Shown: piece after piece, positions 1 through 7,751 of the stretch | Layout of the letters: each line of letters opens with the position of its first letter | Position numbering within the stretch: position 1 is the first letter of the stretch | NCBI RefSeq assembly: GCF_019236475.1 | Contig: NZ_JAFAIX010000005.1 | Location: 372,001-436,000, forward strand | DNA: 64,000 nt | Reading direction: 5' to 3' | Source of the DNA: Chitinophaga sp. | GTDB taxonomy: Bacteria; Bacteroidota; Bacteroidia; Chitinophagales; Chitinophagaceae | Position numbers and translations under genes: made by a program | The notes under the pieces: generated by a model | Database searches by the model: none | Told to the model about the DNA's origin: nothing | The model's input: only the letters and a program-made list of their open reading frames with translations

Positions 1-2
1 CT

Positions 3-410
3 GCCGCTGCGCTAGAAGATTGCGTCCTGGATTTCGTTCCAAAAGAAGATTTTCTGGCGGCATTGGCACAATCACCGATTCTTACCCAACGTCTCCTGAA
101 GGCGCTCAGCCATGAATTTGCCGTTCTTAGTAATACTATTTCTGTATTTGCGCAACGATCTGTAAAAGAGAGGCTTGCTATTGCCCTCATCGTATTAAGA
201 GAAAAATACAAGGATGATAATGTACCGGGTGAGGCAGTGAATATCAATATTTCCCGTACTGATCTGGCCAGCATTGTTGGCACTGCCAAGGAAAACGTGG
301 TAAGATTCCTGAAAGAGTTCAAAGAAGCGGCGATCATCAATACCCAAGGACGTAAAATTGAAATCCTGGATATACGTAAATTGATAGATATCTCCAACTA
401 CGACAGCTAA
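3..410 (+). CDS. CRP/FNR-family transcriptional regulator, C-terminal part (5' end outside window)
   Basis: The open frame runs in from the window edge, so the gene begins upstream and only the last 135 codons are visible. The visible part matches the end of a CRP/FNR regulator: the dimerisation helix (around VFAQRSVKERLAIALIVL), then a winged helix-turn-helix with ISRTDLASIVGTAKENVVR as the recognition region and a short wing. The cyclic-nucleotide-type sensor domain lies outside, so the ligand cannot be judged. Its TAA stop directly abuts the stop of the convergent oxidoreductase gene. The fold assignment is firm; the regulon is unknown. Confidence 0.85.
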   Translation, partial: AAALEDCVLDFVPKEDFLAALAQSPILTQRLLKALSHEFAVLSNTISVFAQRSVKERLAIALIVLREKYKDDNVPGEAVNINISRTDLASIVGTAKENVVRFLKEFKEAAIINTQGRKIEILDIRKLIDISNYDS

Positions 411-1382
411 TTATATTACTTGTAGTACAATTTTCCCCACATGTTCACTGCTTTCCATCAGTTGATGGGCCGCAGCCGCATCTGCTAGCGGAAACACCTT
501 GTATATCACTGATTTGAACTTTCCTTGCTCAATAAAGGGCCATACCTGCTTTTCTACTTCTGCAGCCAGTGCCGCTTTGAATTTCAGATCGCGACCACGT
601 AATGTACTTCCTGTGATAGTCAGTCTTTTCTGCATGACTGCTAGGGCATCCAGCATTTCTTTATGTCCTCGCATAACATTAATAAACACTAGTCTTCCCT
701 CTTCTCTCAACAAATTGATATTCTTAGGAATATAATCCCCTCCGACCATATCTAATATCACATCAATTCCCTCTCCCCTCAATCGCTCTACGAAATCAGT
801 GGTTCTGTAGTTCACGCAAACAGTAGCTCCTAGCGCCATAACAGCCGCACATTTAACATCTGTTCCCGCAGTGGCATAGGCTTTGGCGCCTGTTGCCACT
901 GCCAGTTGAATAGCAGTAATCCCAATTCCACTGCTGCCGCCATGCACCAATAAATGTTCTCCTGGCTGCAAGTGCCCTCGCTGGAATACATTATGCCAAA
1001 CAGTGAATACGGTTTCCGGTAACGTACATGCCTGTATGAAATCCCACCCTGCGGGTACAGGCAAACACTGCCCAGCAGGCGCTACTACATATTCTGCATA
1101 ACCGCCTCCAGCCACCAATGCACATACTTTATCACCTTCTTTCCATCGGGTTGCACCTTCACCAATAGCTACTATCTCCCCTGCCACTTCTAGTCCGGGT
1201 ATTTCAATCGGCGCTCCCGGAGGGGCCGCATAATTTCCCTTACGTTGCGCTATATCCGGACGGTTCACACCGGCAGCATGCACTTTTATCAATACTTCAC
1301 CAGCACCTGCTGTAGGTTGGTCTCTTTCTTTCAACTGCAATACAGAGGGCCCTCCTGGTTGATAAATTATTATTGCGCGCAT
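411..1382 (-). CDS. NAD(P)H-quinone oxidoreductase, zinc-independent MDR family (PIG3-like)
   Basis: A 323-residue medium-chain dehydrogenase/reductase, the usual full length for quinone oxidoreductases. The N-terminal half is a GroES-like fold with the signature AAGVNRPDIAQRKGNY. The Rossmann half has LLVHGGSSGIGITAIQLA, the nucleotide-binding loop. There is no structural-zinc cysteine cluster, which fits the zinc-free quinone reductase/PIG3 branch. The expected reaction is NADPH-dependent reduction of quinones or enones in the cytosol. It is transcribed towards the CRP fragment and diverges from the universal stress gene at 1554; the 171-bp gap would hold both promoters, but I see no clear consensus box there. 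Confidence 0.88.
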   Translation of the reverse strand: MRAIIIYQPGGPSVLQLKERDQPTAGAGEVLIKVHAAGVNRPDIAQRKGNYAAPPGAPIEIPGLEVAGEIVAIGEGATRWKEGDKVCALVAGGGYAEYVVAPAGQCLPVPAGWDFIQACTLPETVFTVWHNVFQRGHLQPGEHLLVHGGSSGIGITAIQLAVATGAKAYATAGTDVKCAAVMALGATVCVNYRTTDFVERLRGEGIDVILDMVGGDYIPKNINLLREEGRLVFINVMRGHKEMLDALAVMQKRLTITGSTLRGRDLKFKAALAAEVEKQVWPFIEQGKFKSVIYKVFPLADAAAAHQLMESSEHVGKIVLQVI

Positions 1383-1553
1383 GAGATTATTTTTTATATC
1401 TTAATATACGTTTTATAGCAGTCACTACAATGACTGTCTTTTAAAAACACACTACAGCGGTAGTATTTCACTTGACGCAGCATTTCTCTTCCCGCTTTAT
1501 AAAAACCATAATGATGTTCGATTGTTCTTTCAATATAGTTAATATCTAATCTT

Positions 1554-2378
1554 ATGCAAACTATTCTGGTTCTAACCGACTTCTCTGACACAGCCTTTCA
1601 TGCAGCCGAGTATGCCTGCTTCTTGGCCAAATATTACAATACCCAACAACTGATCTTACTCAACAGTTATTTTATTCATCCAACTGCACTTGCCAACCAG
1701 CCCGTAGTAGCGATGAGCGTTCCGGATCTTCAGGCAGAAAGTGAAAAATTATTGCAAGACTGGCAAACCAAGCTCAGTGTAATTACTAATGATACCACTA
1801 CCATACGTAGTATCAGCACCAATCTTCCTATCAACGAAGTGCTAGATGAGATCAGTAAAAGCGAAGAGGTACGTTTGACGGTAATGGGTATGAAAGGTAA
1901 ATCCAATCTGGAAAAAGTATTGGTAGGTAGTACGGCCATCCGCACAATGGGGCAAATCAATCTACCACTGATGCTGATCCCCGTGGATGCTCCGATCACC
2001 ATTCCTAAAAAAATTGTACTAGCCATTGATCTATCCACCTTTAAGGAGGCAGGAAAGAACCATCTGATCCGCGTCTTGGACCTCCTCCAAGGACAAATAC
2101 TAGTCATAAATCTAGCTCGCAACGAGAAATATTCTACAGAGTTGAGGGAGGAAATTCAACTCATGCATGATTTGCTGGATAAGTATAACGTAGAATATCA
2201 CTACGATTCAGACAAGAATGTGGCTACCGCAATTAATACATTCGCACACCAACATCAGGCAGATTTGATTATCACCATTCATCGTAAAAACAATAGCATC
2301 TTATCTTTCTTCCAAAAAAGTATTACACAACGATTGGCATGGAATACCACCGTTCCTTTACTGGTATTGCCATTATAG
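1554..2378 (+). CDS. Universal stress protein, two tandem UspA domains
   Basis: 274 residues, about twice a single Usp domain. The first domain starts at MQTILVLTDFSDTAFHAAEYA and contains the ATP-loop-like VMGMKGKSNLEKVLVGSTA. The second begins near KIVLAIDLSTFKEAG and is more degenerate: its loop region (HRKNNSILSFFQKSITQRLA) lacks a clear GxxGS nucleotide motif. Tandem Usp proteins of this size are common in Bacteroidota and are usually cytosolic stress or energy-state proteins. It stands alone on the plus strand, followed by 434 bp without a gene. Confidence 0.85.
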   Translation: MQTILVLTDFSDTAFHAAEYACFLAKYYNTQQLILLNSYFIHPTALANQPVVAMSVPDLQAESEKLLQDWQTKLSVITNDTTTIRSISTNLPINEVLDEISKSEEVRLTVMGMKGKSNLEKVLVGSTAIRTMGQINLPLMLIPVDAPITIPKKIVLAIDLSTFKEAGKNHLIRVLDLLQGQILVINLARNEKYSTELREEIQLMHDLLDKYNVEYHYDSDKNVATAINTFAHQHQADLIITIHRKNNSILSFFQKSITQRLAWNTTVPLLVLPL

Positions 2379-2812
2379 CTACTATGATAAAATGTAACTT
2401 TACAAAGCCTATGTCGACGCATCTAACCATGCCCTTGTTCACATTACCGCTTTTGTTACTATTATCACATTACAGTATAAAATTGATGTCATAGTCTGCA
2501 ACTATGCCAGCGTTATCATGTTACGACTGTAATCACTACGATAACATTACAACATGAAATTGATGCCATAGTCTGCAACTATGCCAGCGTTATCATATTA
2601 CCACTGTAATCACTACGATAACATTACAACATGAAATTGATGCCATAGTCTGCAACTATGCCATACTTCGTATTACCGTTATCGTTACTATGATCCTGCC
2701 TGACAATACGAGCCCATGTCATAGCATGTATTCCTGCCATAACTCGCATTTGTCAATACCTCCATAAAGAAAAGTGGATGATACGCGGATATAATCACAC
2801 TGCGTTATAATC
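2379..2812. other. Gene-free stretch of 434 bp containing a tandem repeat
   Basis: No convincing reading frame lies between the universal stress gene and the TMEM175-like gene. The middle is taken up by a 77-bp tandem repeat listed separately. The rest is AT-rich and carries looser fragments of the same words (gttatc, attac, catag). I see no tRNA-like or clear terminator structure. Confidence 0.6.
2465..2665. repeat. 77-bp tandem repeat, about 2.6 copies
   Basis: The word GTCTGCAACTATGCCA starts at 2494, 2571 and 2648, exactly 77 bases apart. The flanking sequence (AAATTGATGYCATA before it, GCGTTATCATRTTAC after it) repeats too, with only a few substitutions. Each unit carries a small dyad, CATAGT-CTGCA-ACTATG, plus GTAAT/ATTAC arms. 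The third copy breaks down after CATACTTCG. Confidence 0.85.
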
Positions 2813-3403
2813 CTAATCGTTCTGTTCTTCCAGCAGGGCTTCTTCCACCGCCTTAGACGGGAGAAACCACATCACTGCCACTAGTAAAAGTATAATACCG
2901 GAGAATACTGTGTTTACAAACGCCAGCGCAATTGCAATCAAATAACCTACTACAGACAAATAGGCTTTCGTACGCAATTTGGCCAAAGCCAATCCCAACC
3001 TTCCTTCATCGGGATTGGCTTTTTTGATAGCGATTTGCAAAATAGAAAAGGCAGTTCCACACAAGATCATTACTATGGCATATGTGGCGACAGTATGCGG
3101 TGCAAAATGATTTTCTCCCATCCAGCCAGTCACGAAAGGCACCAATGATAACCAAAACAACAGGTGCATATTGGCCCACATAATAGTGGAGGTCACGCGT
3201 TTCACGGTATGCAACAAGTGATGATGATTACCCCAGTATATTCCAACATACATAAAGCTCAGGATATAGCTGAGAAATATCGGGTATTGCTGACACAAAT
3301 CTGACCATGCCGCTCCATGCGGAACTTTAATTTCCAATACCATGATGGTGATGATGATGGCAAACACACCATCGCTAAAGGCTTCAATACGGGCTTTATT
3401 CAT
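2813..3403 (-). CDS. TMEM175/DUF1211-family membrane protein (putative potassium channel)
   Basis: 196 residues with about six hydrophobic segments. The start MNKARIEAFSDGVFAIIITI carries the RxxxFSDGVFA motif that defines TMEM175/DUF1211 proteins; this motif lines the first helix and forms the gate in characterised bacterial members. Length and topology fit single-repeat bacterial TMEM175 proteins, which assemble as tetramers and conduct K+. It points left, with its start 28 bp from the stop of the barrel protein at 3431, so it could be read with the copper-related cluster, although its function gives no reason to expect that. Confidence 0.85.
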   Translation of the reverse strand: MNKARIEAFSDGVFAIIITIMVLEIKVPHGAAWSDLCQQYPIFLSYILSFMYVGIYWGNHHHLLHTVKRVTSTIMWANMHLLFWLSLVPFVTGWMGENHFAPHTVATYAIVMILCGTAFSILQIAIKKANPDEGRLGLALAKLRTKAYLSVVGYLIAIALAFVNTVFSGIILLLVAVMWFLPSKAVEEALLEEQND

Positions 3404-3430
3404 GGATTAAATATACTGAATAAAGTAAAT

Positions 3431-4354
3431 TTAAAACAACACCGTAGCGTGCACCATCATCCTATTGCCTGCTTTCACCCTCATTTCAGCCAGCGATTGA
3501 TTCATTACAGGCTGAAAATTTCCTCCGATACTGATTTTACCTAATGTCACCTCCGCTCCAACAGTGCCCATAAGCGTATGCCCTCCAGAAATATCCATCC
3601 GCATACCAGCATCCAAATCCTTAGCCGCCGTTTCATACATGACACCTGCATCAGGCGCCAATACAAGTTTATTGGCCAATCTGAATTTATAATAGGCCAA
3701 TACATTCGCCGTGAACTTGTTGCCATATTGATAATCATAACTATTGGCCGTATTCAACTTATAACTGAGATTCGCATTGATACCAGCATCCATCAATCGT
3801 ACATCATACATCACATTAAAAGTAAAATCTGTACTACCTGTACCCAGTTGGTAATTATTGGGAGATTCGCCCCCTGCTTGCTTGGCAGCCTGTTCATAAC
3901 GCCCTGTTGGCCCCTTGATACCTGCCCCCACCCAGAGCGATTGTACCAATAATTTACTGTTCAGTACTGTTTGCTGCTTATCCAGGAGATTATAAAATCC
4001 GATCACTGCGATATCACCGAGGCCAGATTGTCGCTGTACTATTCCCTGATTACTTTTACTATTAAAATTCATCGGTACAAACCCCAATACCCGGAAACGT
4101 TTACCTATATTCCAACCTCCCCATAATTCCGCCGTCTGATAAGTTTCAGCAGTAGTCAGGTAAGAAGTAGTGCCATTGGGCCCGAGATGAGATTGTAGCG
4201 TTTTGTACTGATAGCGCAGCCCTACAAAGCGTTTGCTGAAATCAGGCAGAATACCGAGGTAATAACTACCCACACCACAGCCACAGATATCACAGGCACG
4301 TGTGCCCGCTATCGTTAGTACAAATAGCAGAAATGTTATTGTTATCTTCTTCAT
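3431..4354 (-). CDS. Outer-membrane beta-barrel-like protein with N-terminal CxxCxC motif
   Basis: 307 residues: a signal peptide (about 1-20), then CDICGCG at what would be the mature N-terminus, then many alternating beta-strands, ending in a terminal phenylalanine (VHATVLF) typical of outer-membrane barrels. The three clustered cysteines could hold a soft metal such as Cu(I). No standard lipobox precedes Cys21 (the -3 residue is Thr), so cleavage by signal peptidase I after Ala20 is more likely. It is the last gene of a leftward set with the small Cys/His protein, MbnP-like and MbnH-like genes, separated from MbnH by a 211-bp repeat-filled gap. I infer a role in export or surface display of a metal; the substrate is not shown by the sequence. 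Confidence 0.65.
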   Translation of the reverse strand: MKKITITFLLFVLTIAGTRACDICGCGVGSYYLGILPDFSKRFVGLRYQYKTLQSHLGPNGTTSYLTTAETYQTAELWGGWNIGKRFRVLGFVPMNFNSKSNQGIVQRQSGLGDIAVIGFYNLLDKQQTVLNSKLLVQSLWVGAGIKGPTGRYEQAAKQAGGESPNNYQLGTGSTDFTFNVMYDVRLMDAGINANLSYKLNTANSYDYQYGNKFTANVLAYYKFRLANKLVLAPDAGVMYETAAKDLDAGMRMDISGGHTLMGTVGAEVTLGKISIGGNFQPVMNQSLAEMRVKAGNRMMVHATVLF

Positions 4355-4378
4355 GATACTTTAAAAGTTGTTTCGAAA

Positions 4379-4590
4379 AATCTTCGGTTATTTATAAACG
4401 GGATGATACATTACGTCTATAAACTGACCTTTAATAATTACTTCCAAAATCTTCAGTCAGTAAAAAAGTGATACTACATCGCGCCTTTAGCGTGTCCCTT
4501 AAGGTGCAATGAGAATCTTCGATCGGTGATGAAACGGATGCAACACCACACCGTTAGCATGCCCCTTAAGGTTGCTCCGAAAATCTTCTG
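4379..4590. repeat. Degenerate tandem repeat, about 67 bp per unit, running into the dihaem-protein gene
   Basis: The word AATCTTC recurs at 4379, 4448, 4514 and 4582 (spacings 69, 66 and 68). Longer shared stretches include CCCTTAAGGT near 4495 and 4563, GCGTGTCCC versus GCATGCCCC, and GTCAGTRA. The last copy lies inside the final codons of the dihaem protein gene; the others fill the gap to the next gene. On the minus strand this looks like repeated duplication of the 3' end of that gene followed by decay. Confidence 0.7.
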
Positions 4591-5597
4591 TCAGTGATGA
4601 AAGTGGTATCATTTAGCGTCTGTAGGAATGCCAACAGATATTCTTTATCCGTAGCTGACAATCGTAGCCCCCCTTTCAGCAATGGATCCAGCGTTGGCAT
4701 GTCCTGTATTTCATTGGTATAATGATCCAACACGCCTCCTAATGTATAAAACCGGCCATCATGCATATAAGGAGCCGTAAAACCAAGATTGCGCAAACTA
4801 GGCACCTTGAATTTGTATTTATCTGCTGCATTCAATGTGATATCATATCTCCCTAAATCATTATTAGGACCTGCTCCGATACCATTGTTGCGATACGTGA
4901 AATCACTGAACAGTGGCTCCTTATGACAACTATTACATTGCTGTTGAAATATCTTGTAGCCGGCACTTTCTGCAGTCGTGAATTGCATACCCTCTCCCCG
5001 CATCACCCGGTCGTACTTCGAATTACTGCTGACCACCATCACCATAAACTGTGACAGCGCCTTCGTGAGACGGGCCGTCGTTATTTCCGGCGTGCCGAAC
5101 GCCTTACGAAACAACTCCGGATAGGCAGGAATCCCTCTCAGCTTCCGCAAGACATTATCCATGGTCTCATCCATTTCCACCGGATTAATAATCGGCGCTA
5201 TTGGCTGCAAGTCCAGATCGAAGATGCCACCATCCAGCATGAATGCCGGATGCCAGGCCAAATTCATGATAGGAGGCGCATTCCTGCTACCCAAACGATC
5301 ATCAATACCATGACTCACATCATGCCCGTGATGGGTAAACGCAGATGTCTGCAAATGGCAATCGCCACAAGAAATAGTATTATTCCGCGACATCCGTGGT
5401 TCATAAAATAATTTCCTACCCAATTCAAAACCCTCTTTTGTAACAGGATTCTTCACTATATCATACGCAGTGGTCGGAAAATTTGCCGGCGCTTTAAAGC
5501 CGGCAAATAACGATGGCGTATCATTTTTTCTACTGCAAGCGAACAAGATAACATTCACACAAAGCAGTATTATTAAGTGTTTACGATACATAGCCAT
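4566..5597 (-). CDS. MbnH/MauG-type dihaem cytochrome c peroxidase family lipoprotein
   Basis: 343 residues. The N-terminus is a lipoprotein signal (VILFAC, Cys21). Two haem-c sites are visible, CGDCH at 77-81 and CNSCH at 221-225, as in the dihaem peroxidase/MauG superfamily. Other family landmarks are NAPPIMNLAWHPAFMLDGG around residue 106 and VPSLRNLGFTAPYMHDGR. In the MbnH branch the enzyme oxidises a tryptophan of its partner MbnP to kynurenine, creating a copper site. Here the upstream gene is MbnP-like, and its stop overlaps this start by one base (TAATG), implying translational coupling. A generic periplasmic peroxidase is the alternative; the MbnP pairing favours the MbnH role. The in-frame ATG at codon 3 is an alternative start. 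Confidence 0.85.
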   Translation of the reverse strand: MAMYRKHLIILLCVNVILFACSRKNDTPSLFAGFKAPANFPTTAYDIVKNPVTKEGFELGRKLFYEPRMSRNNTISCGDCHLQTSAFTHHGHDVSHGIDDRLGSRNAPPIMNLAWHPAFMLDGGIFDLDLQPIAPIINPVEMDETMDNVLRKLRGIPAYPELFRKAFGTPEITTARLTKALSQFMVMVVSSNSKYDRVMRGEGMQFTTAESAGYKIFQQQCNSCHKEPLFSDFTYRNNGIGAGPNNDLGRYDITLNAADKYKFKVPSLRNLGFTAPYMHDGRFYTLGGVLDHYTNEIQDMPTLDPLLKGGLRLSATDKEYLLAFLQTLNDTTFITDRRFSEQP

Positions 5598-6415
5598 TAG
5601 TTTTCTGTATGGTCATGGAAAAACATGTTTACATAATTATTCGCAACAAGCGTGGAAAAATCACTAAACATGACGGTAGAATTTTTCGCCAGACTCACAC
5701 GCGTATTTCCATCAAATACTTTCAGCACATCCACCATCAGGTGTACATTGGCTTGCCGCCCTGCGCGCACACGGGGAATACCACCATTGCGCAAATCAAT
5801 GGTGACGGTTTTTATATTATTGATGGTAGGCGCACTGTAGCCACCAAAACCACCAATGTGATAACGGAATTTATGCTGACCAGAAGGATCCGCAGGCACA
5901 GCATCGGAAGTTCCTTCTAGCTTAAAGAAAATATACCCGCTGTTCCAACTCCAATACATGCCATTATCCATACCTGTGGCCGGATCCAGCACACCGGTAC
6001 GTTTGCTAATATCCATGGTATTACGCAAACTATCTACGCCCAGCACAAAACTGAGGGTGTAATAATCGCCTGTTGGCACACGTACTTTGGCAAACTGTGA
6101 TGCGCCATCCCCTTCCTTCACAAGAAAATAACTGCTGTCCTGCGGTACCACAAACGTTTTCCCAGATGCATCTTGCAGTTTAATATTGCTGATATAATAC
6201 TGCAACAACGATATATTAAAGGTTTCTCCACTAGCATTTACATAGGCTCCTGTATTCAATTGTAGTTTCTTGGCGCCAACGATATTATCAAATTGTATAG
6301 ATAAGGTCGACATCTCTCCTCCACCGGTAGGCACTACATCATCTTTACGAGAACAAGCCTGGAACACAATAGCGGAAATAACAAGTATATAAATGAAAAC
6401 GAATTTAACTTTCAT
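5597..6415 (-). CDS. MbnP-family copper-binding lipoprotein
   Basis: 272 residues with a lipoprotein signal (IVFQAC, Cys21). The mature part begins with STLSIQFDNIVGAKKLQLNT and QYYISNIKL, then GMYWSWNSGYIFFKLEG at about 152-168, all landmarks of the MbnP family. W155 and W157 lie in the conserved segment and are candidates for the residue oxidised to kynurenine by the MbnH partner; which one is not visible from sequence. His187 and the C-terminal FFHDHTEN could add ligands. It is coupled to the dihaem gene by a one-base overlap. The family was described as periplasmic copper binding; I infer the same here. Confidence 0.85.
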   Translation of the reverse strand: MKVKFVFIYILVISAIVFQACSRKDDVVPTGGGEMSTLSIQFDNIVGAKKLQLNTGAYVNASGETFNISLLQYYISNIKLQDASGKTFVVPQDSSYFLVKEGDGASQFAKVRVPTGDYYTLSFVLGVDSLRNTMDISKRTGVLDPATGMDNGMYWSWNSGYIFFKLEGTSDAVPADPSGQHKFRYHIGGFGGYSAPTINNIKTVTIDLRNGGIPRVRAGRQANVHLMVDVLKVFDGNTRVSLAKNSTVMFSDFSTLVANNYVNMFFHDHTEN

Positions 6416-6579
6416 GGCATGATAAGGTTAAGTGTAAGCAATAGCCTTCCCTCCCGCCGATGCAAGGCCGGCAGAAAAAAGGAATAAGCATTCAAACAAG
6501 CTACTGTATGGACATAAAATGGATGTCACAACAATAGTTGTCATCAAAAAAAATAAAACGATCAAAAAATGAGATACAC

Positions 6580-6960
6580 TTATGCCATGGCAGGTGGGTG
6601 AAATACAGCAGTAGGCTGATCTACAGGAGATCCAATAGTGATAGGTATTTTAAAATGTTGCTGTTCATGAAAAGTAGCTGCCTGGAAGGTAATATCAAGA
6701 TGATTACCAGCATGAAATACTTCACTTTTATGCTCCGCTCTACGCTCCGGATTTTCTTCGCTACGCTTTTCTTCTGCACTTAATTGCTTACGCAGATGAC
6801 ATTTACCATTACAATGCAACTTAGGCTTATCACGGTTTTCACAAAGGTTGGCAGCAATGTACTGCTGACTGACATAAAATTCTAACATCACGAAATAGCG
6901 ACCCGACAACTGGCAAAACCAGGTGAGCAACAACAATATCGTGATGAGTTTTCTTCGCAT
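6580..6960 (-). CDS. Small Cys/His-rich secreted or membrane-anchored protein of the metal cluster
   Basis: 126 residues with an N-terminal hydrophobic stretch (MRRKLITILLLLTWFCQLSG) that could be a signal or anchor. Residues 37-60 hold ANLCENRD, KPKLHCNGKCHLRKQL: three cysteines and two histidines in a compact pattern that I recognise from other Bacteroidota proteins near metal-uptake genes, though without an assigned function. The second half is charged and His-containing (FHAGNHLDI, FHEQQHFKI). It is first in the leftward cluster, 164 bp ahead of the MbnP-like gene, with a TACCTTTG promoter box upstream. I infer metal binding in the periplasm; the exact role is unknown. Confidence 0.65.
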   Translation of the reverse strand: MRRKLITILLLLTWFCQLSGRYFVMLEFYVSQQYIAANLCENRDKPKLHCNGKCHLRKQLSAEEKRSEENPERRAEHKSEVFHAGNHLDITFQAATFHEQQHFKIPITIGSPVDQPTAVFHPPAMA

Positions 6961-6986
6961 GAGATGGAGCTACAGTCAGTTGCGCG

Positions 6987-6994
6987 CAAAGGTA
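6987..6994 (-). promoter_or_regulatory. -7 box TACCTTTG for the copper-cluster operon
   Basis: Read on the minus strand, TACCTTTG matches the Bacteroidota -7 consensus TAnnTTTG and lies 27 bases before the ATG at 6960. A matching TTTG about 19 bases further upstream is not present, so the call rests on the -7 box and its position. Confidence 0.5.
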
Positions 6995-7247
6995 ATTCAT
7001 AATTAGTTTGAATGAATAAAAAAATGTTAAAAACATCTGTATCATCGCTTATAAAATATCAGCGAGGTATCTTGCACTCACATCTCTGCATGATGTACAG
7101 CGAATCTTTTCACTGCTATATCGCTACAGAAATAATATGGATTTTAACGGATCAAATGATTATCTTTATCAGACCGATACCTTGATTAAGGTACCTTTGA
7201 AAAAACCATACGATAAAGAAAACCGGTCCTCATTCAAAAACACAAAT

Positions 7248-7658
7248 ATGATTAAGCGCACGATTCTGATGATAGATGATGATGCAGACGACAGACAACT
7301 GTTCTGTGACGCCCTTCAGGAAGTGGCTCCTGAGAGCCTCGCGCTTACTTTCGAAAGCGGTGTAGAAGCGATCACCCAATTACAAAACAATAGCATCTCC
7401 ACTCCCGATTTTATTTTCCTGGATATCAATATGCCAGTCATGAACGGAAAAGAATGCCTCACCGCACTCAAAAAAATCGCTCACCTCAAACTAACCCAAA
7501 TCATCATGCTCTCTACTTCCACCTTAAGAGAGGATTTTAATGATGCCATGGACCTCGGCGCTCAATTCTTCATGACCAAACCCAATTCCTTCACAGATTT
7601 ATGCGATAACCTTCGCAACATCCTCGAAAACAAATGGAAACATATGCTGAGAAATTAA
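7248..7658 (+). CDS. Single-domain response regulator (CheY-like receiver)
   Basis: 136 residues from the ATG at 7248; the frame is open upstream to an ATG at 7137, but the extra 37 residues fall outside the receiver fold and look non-conserved, so I take the later start. The receiver is complete: acidic triad IDDDADD at 9-15, phospho-acceptor Asp59 in FIFLDINMP, LSTST as the switch Ser/Thr, and TKP with the conserved Lys. There is no output domain, so it should act by protein contact, as Rcp1-like regulators paired with phytochrome or PAS kinases do. No kinase lies beside it. Confidence 0.88.
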   Translation: MIKRTILMIDDDADDRQLFCDALQEVAPESLALTFESGVEAITQLQNNSISTPDFIFLDINMPVMNGKECLTALKKIAHLKLTQIIMLSTSTLREDFNDAMDLGAQFFMTKPNSFTDLCDNLRNILENKWKHMLRN

Positions 7659-7751
7659 TTTCAGCCAGAAATATATTTTTTTGAGTCATTTTTGCAATCG
7701 TTTGCAATAATGTTTATTTTAGCAGCATTCACTGTATTTAATTCTTTCCAC

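Noticed and set aside
1394-1591. 65-codon minus-strand frame with several cysteines between the oxidoreductase and the universal stress gene
   Set aside because: It overlaps the start of the universal stress gene on the opposite strand, shows no recognisable domain and would displace both promoters.
2465-2665. CRISPR array
   Set aside because: The repeat unit is a continuous 77 bp without conserved repeat/variable spacer structure, and there are no cas genes.
2813-6960. Methanobactin biosynthesis cluster because of the MbnP/MbnH pair
   Set aside because: No precursor peptide, MbnB or MbnC gene is visible; MbnP/MbnH pairs are widespread without methanobactin.
7137-7247. N-terminal 37-codon extension of the single-domain response regulator
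   Set aside because: The receiver fold is complete from the ATG at 7248 and the extension has no domain-like pattern.
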